Assembly: GCA_934675095.1 (NCBI GenBank)
Contig: CAKUPC010000021.1
Coordinates: forward strand, 1 to 32,350
Reading direction: 5' to 3'
DNA: 32,350 nucleotides
Source of the DNA: an uncultured Bacteroidales bacterium
GTDB lineage: Bacteria > Bacteroidota > Bacteroidia > Bacteroidales > UBA932
Part shown: positions 8,868-17,208 of the stretch, in pieces
Position numbering within the stretch: the first letter of the stretch is position 1
Layout: each line of letters starts with the position of its first letter
Program-made: the position numbers and the translations under genes
The notes under the pieces: generated by a model
Databases searched by the model: none
What the model was told of the DNA's origin: nothing
What the model saw: only the letters and a program-made list of their open reading frames with translations

Positions 8868-8931
8868 ATAAAAAGAAACGCAAAATTTTTTATCTTTTTT
8901 GAAATCAATAAATTTATTTTGATAGAAATTT

Positions 8932-10212
8932 TTATTTCTTGTAGTATTTCGGCCAGAGGGCGGAGAGGCGGGCGGAGAGCTCAGCTTCCTTTTTGTTGTC
9001 GGCGGGGTCGTAGAGACATGTGCCCGAGAGGCCTTCGGGCATGAATTCGAGGTCGGTGAAGTGGCCGGGATAGTCGTGGGCATATTTGTAGCCGTCGGCG
9101 TAACCCAGTTCTTCCATCAGCTTGGTCGGGGCGTTCCTCAGGTAGAGCGGGACCGAGGCGGTCTGAGTCCGTCCGGCCAGTTCGAGCGCCTTGTCGATGG
9201 CGAGATAGGCCGAATTGCTCTTAGGAGAGGTCGCGAGATAGATTGTCGTCTCGGAGAGCGGGATGCGGGCTTCGGGCATGCCTATGCTGTGGACTGTCTG
9301 GAAGCAGGCATTAGCAAGCAGCAGGGCGTTCGGGTTGGCGAGACCTATGTCCTCCGCCGCGAGTATGCAGAGCCGACGCGCGATGAAGAGCGGGTCCTCG
9401 CCGCCCTTGAGCATCCTTGCAAGGTAATAGACGGCGGCGTTGGGGTCGGAGCCCCGCACGGACTTGATGAACGCCGAGATAATGTCGTAGTGCATCTCGC
9501 CGCCCTTGTCATAGATTGCCATGTTCTCCTGAAGGCTGGCTGTCACAAGCGCGTTGTTGAGCACAATCTCGTCTCCGGGTTTATGTGCGGAAACTATTAT
9601 ATCTATGATGTTGAGCAGCTTGCGGGCGTCTCCGGAAGAGTAGCGGAACAGGGCGTCGGTTTCATCCACGCGGATTTTCATGCTCTTCAGGACGGAATCC
9701 TCGGCAAGTGCGCGGACCAGCAGTTCGTTCAGGTCCTCCTTCCCGAGAGACTTGAGCACAAACACCTGACAGCGGGAGAGAAGGGGAGTTATGACCTCAA
9801 ACGAGGGGTTTTCTGTTGTCGCGCCTATCAGCACGACCGTCCCGTCCTCCACGGCTCCGAGAAGCGCGTCCTGCTGCGACTTGCTGAAACGGTGAATCTC
9901 GTCGATGAACAGCACCGGAGCCACGCCACGGCTGAAAAGTCCCTGAGACTTGGCCTTCTCGATGACCTCGCGGACTTCCTTCACTCCGGCGCTCACGGCC
10001 GAAAGCGTGAAGAAATCCCGCCCTGCCGACTTCGCCACAATGTTCGCGAGAGTCGTCTTTCCCACTCCCGGAGGCCCCCAGAGAATGAACGAGGTCAGGT
10101 TCCCGCTCTCAATCATGTTGCGCAGCACGCATCCCTTCCCGACAAGATGCTTCTGCCCCACATAGCCGTCAAGGCTGTGAGGACGCATTCTTTCCGGTAA
10201 CGGTGCTGACAT
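8932..10212 (-). CDS. rarA: RarA/MgsA-family replication-associated AAA+ ATPase
   Basis: A 426-residue AAA+ ATPase of the RarA/MgsA/WRNIP1 family, which acts at stalled replication forks as a homotetramer related to clamp loaders. Walker A is GPPGVGKT at residues 46-53, Walker B is VLFIDE at 100-105, and sensor 1 (IGATTENPSF) and an arginine-finger segment (LLSRCQ) follow. The C-terminal part has FIKSVRGSDPNAAVYYLARM and the SYL-type oligomerisation region typical of the family. The frame is open 60 codons further upstream, but MSAPLPERMRPHSLDGYVGQ is the standard family start. It lies 67 bases after the GNAT-like gene and may be co-transcribed. A small hairpin (CGTAT/ATACG, 10221-10233) lies in the leader. 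Confidence 0.95.
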   Translation of the reverse strand: MSAPLPERMRPHSLDGYVGQKHLVGKGCVLRNMIESGNLTSFILWGPPGVGKTTLANIVAKSAGRDFFTLSAVSAGVKEVREVIEKAKSQGLFSRGVAPVLFIDEIHRFSKSQQDALLGAVEDGTVVLIGATTENPSFEVITPLLSRCQVFVLKSLGKEDLNELLVRALAEDSVLKSMKIRVDETDALFRYSSGDARKLLNIIDIIVSAHKPGDEIVLNNALVTASLQENMAIYDKGGEMHYDIISAFIKSVRGSDPNAAVYYLARMLKGGEDPLFIARRLCILAAEDIGLANPNALLLANACFQTVHSIGMPEARIPLSETTIYLATSPKSNSAYLAIDKALELAGRTQTASVPLYLRNAPTKLMEELGYADGYKYAHDYPGHFTDLEFMPEGLSGTCLYDPADNKKEAELSARLSALWPKYYKK

Positions 10213-10279
10213 AATCAATTCGTATTTTATACGTTCAATTTTTATTATCAGAAATAATGCTGAATCACCTTTTTGCAAA

Positions 10280-11413
10280 CTACTCGATTTTTTTTGCGTA
10301 AACTCTACGACGCTTATGCTGCTCCCGCTCAAAGTACTTCCACATCGCCTGAATCTTGTCGTTGGTCTCCAGTTCGGCGGTAGTCTCCGCATACTTGAAG
10401 CCCATGGCCTTGAGGCGCGGGTAGAGGTCGGTCACTAGCACGGCGTTGAGGCCCTTTCCGCGATAGTCCTCGCGCACGCCGACCAGCAGCATGTCAATCG
10501 TGTCGCCCGGCTTCCAGAAGATTGCCTTGAGAAGATGATACCAGCCGAACGGGAACAGCTCGCCGTTGCACTTCTGAAGCGCCTCCGAGATGTCCGGCAT
10601 GGTCACTCCGGCAGCCACAAGCTCGCCCTTCTCGTTCTCGATGAAACTGACCATCCGCGTGTCGAGCAGTCCGAGATAGAGCTTCGTGTAGGAGTCAATC
10701 TGCTTGTCCGAGAGCAGCGAGAAACCATAGAGCTTATAATATGTCTCGTTGATGAGCTTGAAGAACTTGCGCCCGTAATTCTCCTTGTTGATCATCCGGC
10801 GCGTCACCTTGCGGACATTCAGCTTGTTCTTGGCAATCACGATGTCCGCGTACTTGTAGTAGCGCTCCGGAAGCTCGTCCGGAATGGTAATCCGGTACTC
10901 CATCCAGTCCGTCTCCTTCGTGAAGCCGAGCTTTTCGAGAATCTGCGGGTAGTAGGGGTAGTTGTAAATCCCCGGCAGGGTGGCGAGACGGTCAAATCCC
11001 TCCACGAGCATACCCTCCGGGTCGAAGTCAGTAAACCCGAGCGGTCCGGCAATCTCCGTCATCCCGCGCTCCTTTCCCCACGCGGCAACCGCGTCAAGAA
11101 GAGCCTTCGCTACCTCCTCGTCATTGATGAAGTCAATCCATCCGTAGCGTACCTGCTTCACTTTCCAGCTCTCGTTAGCACGGGAGTTGATGATAGCCAT
11201 GACCCTGCCGGCAAGCTTCCCGTCCTTGTAGGCGAGGAACATCTGCGCCTGACAGAAATCATACGCCCCGTTCTTCTTGGGGTCGAAAGTGTTATAGTCG
11301 TCCGAAATCAGGCTCGGAGCATAGTATTTGTCACCCTTGTAGAGGTCATTTGCGAAATGAATGAAGTCCTTGAGTTCCTTTTTTGTCTGGACTTTGCGAA
11401 TTTCTACTGACAT
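10280..11413 (-). CDS. GNAT-like N-acetyltransferase-fold protein
   Basis: A 377-residue protein of a Bacteroidetes-common family with an acetyltransferase-like fold; its substrate is unknown. The N-terminal half has a degenerate GNAT region (FLAYKDGKLAGRVMAIINS). The C-terminal half has the clearer acetyl-CoA motif A, LLVGVREDYRGKGLNAVLVT (Arg-Gly-Lys-Gly pyrophosphate loop), followed by KYAETTAELETNDKIQAMW. Two tandem GNAT-like halves are therefore likely. The middle holds a conserved-looking GPLGFTDFDPEGMLVEGFD stretch. No signal peptide is seen, so it is cytoplasmic. It starts 46 bases after the barrel gene and precedes rarA by 67, with a purine-rich ribosome site (GAGAAG) close to the ATG. 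Members are sometimes labelled GTP cyclohydrolase, which the sequence does not support. Confidence 0.72.
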   Translation of the reverse strand: MSVEIRKVQTKKELKDFIHFANDLYKGDKYYAPSLISDDYNTFDPKKNGAYDFCQAQMFLAYKDGKLAGRVMAIINSRANESWKVKQVRYGWIDFINDEEVAKALLDAVAAWGKERGMTEIAGPLGFTDFDPEGMLVEGFDRLATLPGIYNYPYYPQILEKLGFTKETDWMEYRITIPDELPERYYKYADIVIAKNKLNVRKVTRRMINKENYGRKFFKLINETYYKLYGFSLLSDKQIDSYTKLYLGLLDTRMVSFIENEKGELVAAGVTMPDISEALQKCNGELFPFGWYHLLKAIFWKPGDTIDMLLVGVREDYRGKGLNAVLVTDLYPRLKAMGFKYAETTAELETNDKIQAMWKYFEREQHKRRRVYAKKIE

Positions 11414-11459
11414 ATCTTCTCTTGTTTGTTGTTAATCTCCTCCGTTCCGAGGATAAATC

Positions 11460-12887
11460 CTATTTTGCCGCGTATTTGCCGTGATATTTCCCGAACATTA
11501 TGTTTATTCCGTAAGTCACCGAAGTATTGACGCGATTGAGCGGAATGAACTGCGGTGAAACATTGAACATAGGGATATATGAATCCGTGCCCATGAAAAA
11601 GTTGAATCCCGGGAGGTGGAAAGTGAGGGCGAAACCCGCCGAATGCCCGAAAGTCGAGTATGCATAGTTCGTAGCCACGCTGAACCAGTTCGTCGGATTC
11701 ACGTTGAGAGAGAGCCGTCCCTCGCTCCATGTATATATTCCCGCAATTTTAGTCGTCGATAGCAGTCCCACGGACATCCTCCTGTAGAACGGCATCCTGT
11801 ATTCCAACCCCACATAAACCGTCGGGTCAAGTCCGAGAACCTTCTTAGTCCTGTCCTCGTTCAGATTGAAATCCAGACACTTGAGGAAAGTTTCCCCAAG
11901 ATTCTCGTCAATGTCCTCGCCGCTCTTCACAACGTATGTCGTCTTTGGATTTCCGTCCGCATCCCTTGCCGCGGAAGCCGCGGAGTAATTGTTCCATGAG
12001 ATGAAACCGAGGTCGGTCACCGAAACGGAAGCCGTGAAGTCGCGGAGAAAATCCACCGTCACTCCCAAATCCACGGCGCCGCCAAGATTGGTGAAAGACT
12101 TGGCGATGGCGTCGGCCTCGAAACTGTATGTCTTTATGGACTCCTCCCAGTTGACATAACCCTGCTCATTCAGAGGAAGATGCATTCCCAAAGGCAGGGC
12201 AGCCTGCAACGAGCCGTCCGTCACCGTATAAAATCCCTCGGCTCCCGTCGTGACCGATGTTCCCTTGAGTGAGGCGTTGACGTCCCCGATACCCATCAGG
12301 AACTTCGCCCTCGCGCCGAAACGGACATATTTTCCAATCGGAAGGGAAAATCCGTAGGCCAGTGATATATGGGAATTTACATTCACTCCGGTCTCGCTGA
12401 GGTCAAACACGTTGCCGTTCACAGAGCCTTCCTTCGCGAAGCGGAAGGCATCGTAGGGAAGCGATGTCGCGACGTCGGCCTTTATTGAAAGATCTACATT
12501 GTGGAACATCCTGCCCTTCTTTCCCCAGAACCCGAAGGCAATGAGCGAAAGATCCGTGTTCATGTCCATATAGTTCCTCGCGTCGAACTTCTTCATAGCC
12601 GTGGCGGCATCTACTTCGGAATTGAGGAATGTAGTGAGACCGCTTCCGTCCTGCTTGGGATAGAGCAGCGAGGTCATTCCGAGGTTGGACTCTACTCCCA
12701 TGTTGAAGTTTCCGAGCACAGGAATCGCGACGAATCCGCGGCTTGAGCCCATCGCAGGGTTCATCTTGTACTTGAACGCATAGCCGTCCATGAAATAGCC
12801 CGTCCTCATGTTCTGGGCGTCCACCGTCAAAGCCGCAGCCATCATGGCAGCGCCCGCAATCATATATTTCAAAGCATTCTTTCTCAT
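11460..12887 (-). CDS. DUF5723-type outer-membrane beta-barrel protein
   Basis: A 475-residue exported protein with a signal peptide (MRKNALKYMIAGAAMMAAAL, ending near ALTVDAQ). The body is made of alternating amphipathic strands, with MRTGYFMDGYAFKYKMNPAM near the start as in DUF5723 proteins, and strands such as FSVATNYAYSTFGHSAGFAL near the end. This composition suggests a 12- to 14-strand FadL/PorV-like barrel. It ends in a basic tail (FGKYHGKYAAK) rather than the usual terminal Phe or Tyr. It starts 12 bases after the lipoprotein gene, so the two form an operon and perhaps a complex. The family has no assigned function that I can state. Confidence 0.75.
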   Translation of the reverse strand: MRKNALKYMIAGAAMMAAALTVDAQNMRTGYFMDGYAFKYKMNPAMGSSRGFVAIPVLGNFNMGVESNLGMTSLLYPKQDGSGLTTFLNSEVDAATAMKKFDARNYMDMNTDLSLIAFGFWGKKGRMFHNVDLSIKADVATSLPYDAFRFAKEGSVNGNVFDLSETGVNVNSHISLAYGFSLPIGKYVRFGARAKFLMGIGDVNASLKGTSVTTGAEGFYTVTDGSLQAALPLGMHLPLNEQGYVNWEESIKTYSFEADAIAKSFTNLGGAVDLGVTVDFLRDFTASVSVTDLGFISWNNYSAASAARDADGNPKTTYVVKSGEDIDENLGETFLKCLDFNLNEDRTKKVLGLDPTVYVGLEYRMPFYRRMSVGLLSTTKIAGIYTWSEGRLSLNVNPTNWFSVATNYAYSTFGHSAGFALTFHLPGFNFFMGTDSYIPMFNVSPQFIPLNRVNTSVTYGINIMFGKYHGKYAAK

Positions 12888-12899
12888 AGTCCTTTCATT

Positions 12900-14666
12900 T
12901 TATTGGTTTTCCCAGTCACTCTCCGGAGTCTTGTCATTCCCATCGACGAACACGCCGCTTGTCGTGCCCACGATTATGTCTGAAATCGAAATGGACTGCT
13001 CGGCATTGAGTGTCACCACCTTGCCTTCCGGAGCGTCGGCCTCGATGTGGAGCTTCAGGCTCTGAAGTTTGGAAATATGAGTGCCCTCGTCGGCGACAAG
13101 CACTATCTTCAGCGGCTTCGTGACAGGACAGCCCAAGTCGCCGGCCTCAAGTTCAAGGTCATCAATGGCGTTCCCGTCCCCGTCCTCGTATTTCACGCTC
13201 ACGCCCGGCACCGCATTGCCCTCGCTGTCCGTAAGCGCGAAGCTTAGCCTTGCCTCAAGAGGAAGCGTGCTCGTAATGTTCGCCCGGATGTAGAGGTCGT
13301 CGAAACTGACCTTGTCAAGGTCGAAATTTATGTCGATGTCCTCGTCCCTCCTGAGCTTCAGGGATTTGAACGAAAGCGGAGCCTCAATCCTGTAGGACAG
13401 TCCGAGATTGTATTCCTTGCCGACAAGCACGGTCACAAAGCCGTCTTCGCTCTCCGCGCTGCCGCTTACCCGGATTCCGGAGATCCGGAGTTTTTCCGGA
13501 ACTGGGGAGACGAGCCCCGCAAGTCCAGGAACCTTGATTTTTTTGTCGTTCGCCGTTCCGTATTCGCCGGAGTCTGAAAGGCAGAAGTTCTCGCCGGATG
13601 TGTTTGCCGCGACTGCAAAGCCGCTCTCGGGTCTCACGGTCACAGGGTCGGTGTAATTGCCGTCCGAAAAGGCGGAGATGTTCGCTGAAATAGCCGCATT
13701 GAACGGGGTCTCGTTCTTCACGTTCACGAAAAGTCCGACGTCAGCAAGCTCGAAGTCAATGTCGTTCAGCGCATCCGGAACATCTCCTATCTGAATCGCC
13801 TGGTCTTCACCGATGATTGCCGGGGAAGCCTTCATCGTCACGGACTTTGCCGTCACACCGGTAATATTCACGATGGTTTCAAGAGGAAACTGCGCCCCGT
13901 CGGAAAGTGCGAATGCCATGAAGGCAATCCCGCCTTCCGCGGTCGCGTTTCCTTCAATATGCATTATGCCGTCCTCTATCGCGAACCCGCTCAATTCCAG
14001 TTTGTTTATGTGGCAGCTGAGGCTGAACACGCCGTCGAAAGTCTGCGTTTCCTTAATCACGATGACATTACTGTGTCCGGCATTCTTCGCCGCGGCGTCA
14101 ATCTCCGCGAATGACGGGAGCGTGCTCTCATCGACATACATGAACTCCGGAAGCGTGAACTTATATCCGGATTTTATGCTGATCCGCGTCCCGTAAATAG
14201 TCTCGATGGAGAGGGTAAGCAGAGCATCGAGGTCTGCCTCACGGATTGTTTCGACATTGCTGTCAATCCCCGACACCTTGAGGTTCAGCGGAACGCTTAC
14301 CGGATAGTCAACCTCCTGCCCTATGGACGATGCCAATGCCATGAAAGTGTGGCTGTCTTTCTTGGCGTAGTCGTCCGCAGCAATCTGCCCGAAGACATAT
14401 TTCTCGTTTATCCCTTCCGTCGGCTCGACGGAAAGTATGAAGCTTCCGTCCGCCCTTTTTTTCAGAATTCCGTCAGAGGAGCCTTCAGGAAGGAGTATGT
14501 CGCCAAGCGAATATGAAAATGTGTTATCCTTTCCAGGCAGCGGAGCCTCAATCTGTCCGCCGACGTTCATTTCCATATCAATGGGCTTGGTTATGTCATA
14601 TTCCTTATTGACGCACGACGATGCGGCAACAAGAAAACCAAATGCAAGAAAAATGTTTTTTCTCAT
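12900..14666 (-). CDS. Large lipoprotein of unknown function, paired with a DUF5723 barrel
   Basis: A 588-residue lipoprotein: signal peptide ending VAASSC with Cys18 lipidated, followed by VNKEYDITKPIDMEM. The rest is rich in beta-strand patterns with several acidic loops. Segments such as PVSVPLNLKVSGIDSNVET and PEKLRISGIRVSGSAESEDG look like repeated immunoglobulin-like or LEA-14-like units, but no named domain is certain. No enzyme motif is seen. It is the first gene of the minus-strand series and is followed by the barrel gene after 12 bases, a pairing that suggests a surface or periplasmic partner. The promoter is at 14738-14745. Function is not recognised. Confidence 0.7.
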   Translation of the reverse strand: MRKNIFLAFGFLVAASSCVNKEYDITKPIDMEMNVGGQIEAPLPGKDNTFSYSLGDILLPEGSSDGILKKRADGSFILSVEPTEGINEKYVFGQIAADDYAKKDSHTFMALASSIGQEVDYPVSVPLNLKVSGIDSNVETIREADLDALLTLSIETIYGTRISIKSGYKFTLPEFMYVDESTLPSFAEIDAAAKNAGHSNVIVIKETQTFDGVFSLSCHINKLELSGFAIEDGIMHIEGNATAEGGIAFMAFALSDGAQFPLETIVNITGVTAKSVTMKASPAIIGEDQAIQIGDVPDALNDIDFELADVGLFVNVKNETPFNAAISANISAFSDGNYTDPVTVRPESGFAVAANTSGENFCLSDSGEYGTANDKKIKVPGLAGLVSPVPEKLRISGIRVSGSAESEDGFVTVLVGKEYNLGLSYRIEAPLSFKSLKLRRDEDIDINFDLDKVSFDDLYIRANITSTLPLEARLSFALTDSEGNAVPGVSVKYEDGDGNAIDDLELEAGDLGCPVTKPLKIVLVADEGTHISKLQSLKLHIEADAPEGKVVTLNAEQSISISDIIVGTTSGVFVDGNDKTPESDWENQ

Positions 14667-14708
14667 ATAAATATGTTTTAATTAGAATCCTATACCTTAT
14701 TATATATA

Positions 14709-14720
14709 CGGCACGTGCCG
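14709..14720. promoter_or_regulatory. Perfect 12-base palindrome in the lipoprotein-gene leader
   Basis: CGGCACGTGCCG is a full palindrome 18 bases downstream of the -7 box of the minus-strand lipoprotein gene, so it lies in its transcribed leader, about 10 bases after the probable start. It could be an operator for a dimeric repressor or a short RNA hairpin. It is also 49 bases from the mntP -7 box. Confidence 0.4.
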
Positions 14721-14737
14721 CTTAAAACAAATCCTCG

Positions 14738-14745
14738 CAAAGGTA
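14738..14745 (-). promoter_or_regulatory. Promoter -7 box of the lipoprotein/barrel operon
   Basis: The minus strand reads TACCTTTG, an exact TAnnTTTG match, 71 bases upstream of the ATG at 14666. No clear -33 element is visible. The mntP box on the other strand is only 23 bases away, so the two promoters overlap in their upstream parts. Confidence 0.6.
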
Positions 14746-14768
14746 AGCAATAAATGGGAGAAAATTTG

Positions 14769-14776
14769 TATTTTTG
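14769..14776 (+). promoter_or_regulatory. Promoter -7 box of mntP
   Basis: TATTTTTG matches TAnnTTTG exactly. Transcription would begin near 14783, leaving about 35 bases before the ATG at 14818. That is too short for a manganese (yybP-ykoY) riboswitch. No good -33 element is seen. Confidence 0.55.
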
Positions 14777-14817
14777 CGCCGCTTTTCGCCAATTATAACG
14801 GATTTTAACGGAATATT

Positions 14818-15399
14818 ATGGATTTTATTACTCTGCTTCTGCTCGCCGCAGGTCTCTCCATGGACGCTTTCGCCGTCTCGGTCTGCAAGGGGATGTCAAT
14901 GAAGAAGACCCGCTTTGCCCAGGCTTTAATCGTGGGGCTGTGGTTCGGTGGCTTTCAGGCGCTTATGCCTATAATCGGCTATTTCCTCGGCGTTCAGTTC
15001 ATGGGGCTCATAAGCGCGTGGGATCACTGGATTGCCTTCGGACTGCTCGCCCTCATCGGCATAAACATGATTCGCGAAGCCTTCGGGAAGGACGACAAGA
15101 AGGCAGAGAAGCCGGAAAAGAGCGACCTCGCCTTCAAATCAATGCTTATGGCGGCAGTCGCGACAAGCATCGACGCCTTAGCTGTCGGAGTCTCATTCGC
15201 CGCGATGAACGAGGTGAACATCTGGGTCTCCGCGGGAACAATCGGCGTCGTGACGCTGGCTTTCTCCGTCGTCGGAGTGAAGGCCGGACATCTCGTGGGC
15301 AAGGGCTTCGCGTCCAAGGCCGAAATCATCGGCGGCATAATACTTATTGGTATAGGTATCAAGATTCTCATCGAACACATGGTCCTCGGACAGTGCTGA
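14818..15399 (+). CDS. mntP: MntP manganese exporter
   Basis: A 193-residue inner-membrane protein of the MntP (DUF204) family, which exports Mn2+ and protects against manganese excess. It has about six transmembrane segments arranged as two inverted halves. The paired signatures are GLSMDAFAVS (Asp16) and ATSIDALAVGVS (Asp119), the conserved acidic residues of each half. A charged cytoplasmic loop (KDDKKAEKPEKSD) separates the halves. Length matches the family. It is transcribed alone from the promoter at 14769 and followed by a hairpin terminator. Confidence 0.95.
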   Translation: MDFITLLLLAAGLSMDAFAVSVCKGMSMKKTRFAQALIVGLWFGGFQALMPIIGYFLGVQFMGLISAWDHWIAFGLLALIGINMIREAFGKDDKKAEKPEKSDLAFKSMLMAAVATSIDALAVGVSFAAMNEVNIWVSAGTIGVVTLAFSVVGVKAGHLVGKGFASKAEIIGGIILIGIGIKILIEHMVLGQC

Positions 15400-15423
15400 T
15401 TCTTGCCGTCATCGTGTGACCGG

Positions 15424-15444
15424 ACCGCCGTCTTCCGGCGGTTT
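15424..15444 (+). terminator. Hairpin terminator after mntP
   Basis: ACCGCCG, loop TCTTC, CGGCGGT form a GC-rich seven-base-pair stem, followed by a short T-run and TCATGATTTC. It lies 25 bases after the mntP stop and separates mntP from the symporter operon. Confidence 0.65.
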
Positions 15445-15452
15445 CATGATTT

Positions 15453-15466
15453 CGGGAACGTTTCCG
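15453..15466. promoter_or_regulatory. Candidate LacI-family operator
   Basis: CGGGAACGTTTCCG is a 14-base palindrome with six of seven pairs matched and a central CG, the usual form of LacI/PurR/CcpA operators. It is 46 bases upstream of the symporter -7 box, and a LacI-type gene is the third gene of this operon. A second copy was not found by eye in the other intergenic gaps. Confidence 0.4.
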
Positions 15467-15488
15467 TTGATTTATTCCGTCCTTTCGG

Positions 15489-15519
15489 TTCGTTTATAAC
15501 GTCCATACGTCTATCTTTG
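15489..15519 (+). promoter_or_regulatory. Bacteroidetes-type promoter of the symporter operon
   Basis: TATCTTTG (15512-15519) matches TAnnTTTG exactly; TTCG (15489-15492) lies 19 bases upstream as the -33 element. Transcription would start about 20 bases before the ATG at 15546. It is the only convincing promoter found ahead of the whole plus-strand locus. Confidence 0.65.
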
Positions 15520-15545
15520 CCCAAAGTAAGAAGAAACACGTACTT

Positions 15546-17183
15546 ATGGGCACACTTGACATAATAACCGTAATCATATTCTCCCTCGCAGTGCTTGCGA
15601 CGGGCATCTCCCTGTCAAAGTCGGGCAAGGACCTCAAGGGCTTCTTCGGCGGTGGCGGGAACATCCCTTGGGCAATGAGCGGACTGTCGCTATTCATGGG
15701 CTTCTTCTCCGCCGGCACGTTCGTCGTCTGGGGCAGCATCGCCTACTCCTGCGGGCTCACCGCAATCATCATCCAGCTGACCATGGCCGTGGCAGGCTTC
15801 GCCGTCGGGACCTTCATCGCGCCGCGCTGGCACAGAACCGGGGCGCTCACGGCCGCCGAATACATCACGGACAACTTCGGGCAGGCCACCCAGAAGACCT
15901 ACACCTACCTATTCCTCGCCGTGTCCGTATTCACCTCAGGCTCTTTCCTCTACCCGGTGGCAAAGATTCTCGAAATCGCGGCCGGCGTGCCTCTTACGGC
16001 ATCTATCCTCGCGCTCGGCCTGTTCTGCGTGATTTACACCTCCCTCGGAGGGCTGCGCGGAGTGATGGTCACGGACGTGCTCCAGTTCGTGATTCTCTTC
16101 ACGGCGGTCATCATAGCCGTCCCGCTCTCGTTCGGGAAAGTCGGAGGCGTGCACGAGTTCTTAGCCAAGGTTCCCGAGGGATTCTTCCAGTGTTTCAGCG
16201 GCGAATACACCCCGTGGTTCATCTTCGCCTTCTGTCTCTACAACGCCGTTTTCATCGGAGGAAACTGGTCATACGTGCAGAGATACACCTCCGTCCGCAC
16301 GGAACGCGACGCGCAGAAGGTCGGCTGGCTCTTCGGAGCCCTCTACCTCATCAGCCCCGTTCTGTGGATGCTTCCGCCGATGATTTACAGAGTCTATAAC
16401 CCCGGACTGTCCGGACTTGAGAACGAGAACGCCTACCTGCTCATGTGCCGCGAGGCTCTTCCGAACGGCCTGCTCGGCCTGATGCTCGGAGGAATGATCT
16501 TCGCGACCGCAAGCTCGCTCAACGGCACCCTGAACATCTCGGCAGGCGTCTTCACCAATGACATATACAGGAGGCTGCGCCCGGGCTCGTCCGACAGGAC
16601 GCTAATCCGCGTGGCACGCCTCTCCACCATCGGCTTCGGGATTCTTGCCATCGTCGTTGCCATGCTGGTCAAGTCGATGGGAGGGATAGTGAACGTGGTC
16701 ATCAGCGTCGCCGCCCTCACCGGGGTCCCGCTCTATCTTCCGGTAATCTGGTCCATGTTCTCGAAACGGCAGACCGGAAAGACGCTTCTCGCCTCGACGT
16801 TCATCTCGCTGGCAATCAACCTTTTCTTCAAGTTCTGCACACCGGCTCTCTTCGGGTTTTCGCTGAGCAGGGGAGCGGAGATGATGGTCGGGGCGCTCGT
16901 TCCGGCTGGGATTCTCGCGGTGTTTGAGATTGCGCTGTGGCGCAGGGGATATGTCCGTCCAAAGGCTTTGGCTGCGGCGGAAAGGCCTGCCAAGGAACAG
17001 TCACCGGAGGGCATGGAAGCCAACAGTTTTACCTACAAGGTCTTGGGAATGAGCATAGCTGCGGCCGGAGTTGTGGTTGCGGTGCTCGGAGCCGTCTCCG
17101 GTGAGCATCAGCTGATAACGGTCGCCGCGGGAATCACCGTGGCGGGCATCGGACTCGCAATATTTGCAAAATCAGAAAAATAA
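15546..17183 (+). CDS. Sodium:solute symporter (SSS family)
   Basis: A 545-residue inner-membrane symporter of the SSS/SLC5 family (TC 2.A.21) that couples Na+ entry to uptake of a small solute, probably a sugar or sugar acid. It has about 13-14 hydrophobic segments. Family signatures are visible: the glycine-rich first helices (FFGGGGNIPWAMSGLSLFMG), CVIYTSLGGLRGVMVTDVLQ, and ATASSLNGTLNISAGVFTND. A soluble linker of about 25 residues precedes a final helix pair. It is the first gene of the locus. The flavoprotein gene begins 25 bases after its stop, which suggests the imported solute is the flavoprotein's substrate. The exact solute cannot be told from sequence. Confidence 0.93.
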   Translation: MGTLDIITVIIFSLAVLATGISLSKSGKDLKGFFGGGGNIPWAMSGLSLFMGFFSAGTFVVWGSIAYSCGLTAIIIQLTMAVAGFAVGTFIAPRWHRTGALTAAEYITDNFGQATQKTYTYLFLAVSVFTSGSFLYPVAKILEIAAGVPLTASILALGLFCVIYTSLGGLRGVMVTDVLQFVILFTAVIIAVPLSFGKVGGVHEFLAKVPEGFFQCFSGEYTPWFIFAFCLYNAVFIGGNWSYVQRYTSVRTERDAQKVGWLFGALYLISPVLWMLPPMIYRVYNPGLSGLENENAYLLMCREALPNGLLGLMLGGMIFATASSLNGTLNISAGVFTNDIYRRLRPGSSDRTLIRVARLSTIGFGILAIVVAMLVKSMGGIVNVVISVAALTGVPLYLPVIWSMFSKRQTGKTLLASTFISLAINLFFKFCTPALFGFSLSRGAEMMVGALVPAGILAVFEIALWRRGYVRPKALAAAERPAKEQSPEGMEANSFTYKVLGMSIAAAGVVVAVLGAVSGEHQLITVAAGITVAGIGLAIFAKSEK

Positions 17184-17208
17184 AGACTGTCAGAACAATA
17201 AATACCGT

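Noticed and set aside
7835..8931. Complete insertion sequence around the Rpn gene
   Set aside because: No terminal inverted repeats or target-site duplications are visible; the inverted repeats present are local hairpins, not matching ends.
9061..10200. Long plus-strand ORF (379 codons) opposite rarA
   Set aside because: It is fully antisense to a well-defined AAA+ ATPase, and its translation has no recognisable motif or signal; it is a shadow of GC-rich codon usage.
10288..10295. Eight-T (A on the coding strand) tract in the GNAT-like gene as a phase-variation tract
   Set aside because: It encodes the last Lys-Lys residues just before the stop, so slippage would alter only the extreme C-terminus.
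10213..10392. 60-codon N-terminal extension of rarA
   Set aside because: It overlaps the end of the upstream GNAT-like gene and has no family similarity; MSAPLPERMRP is the standard start.
14777..14817. Manganese (yybP-ykoY) riboswitch upstream of mntP
   Set aside because: The leader after the -7 box is only about 35 bases, too short for the aptamer, and its conserved loops are not seen.
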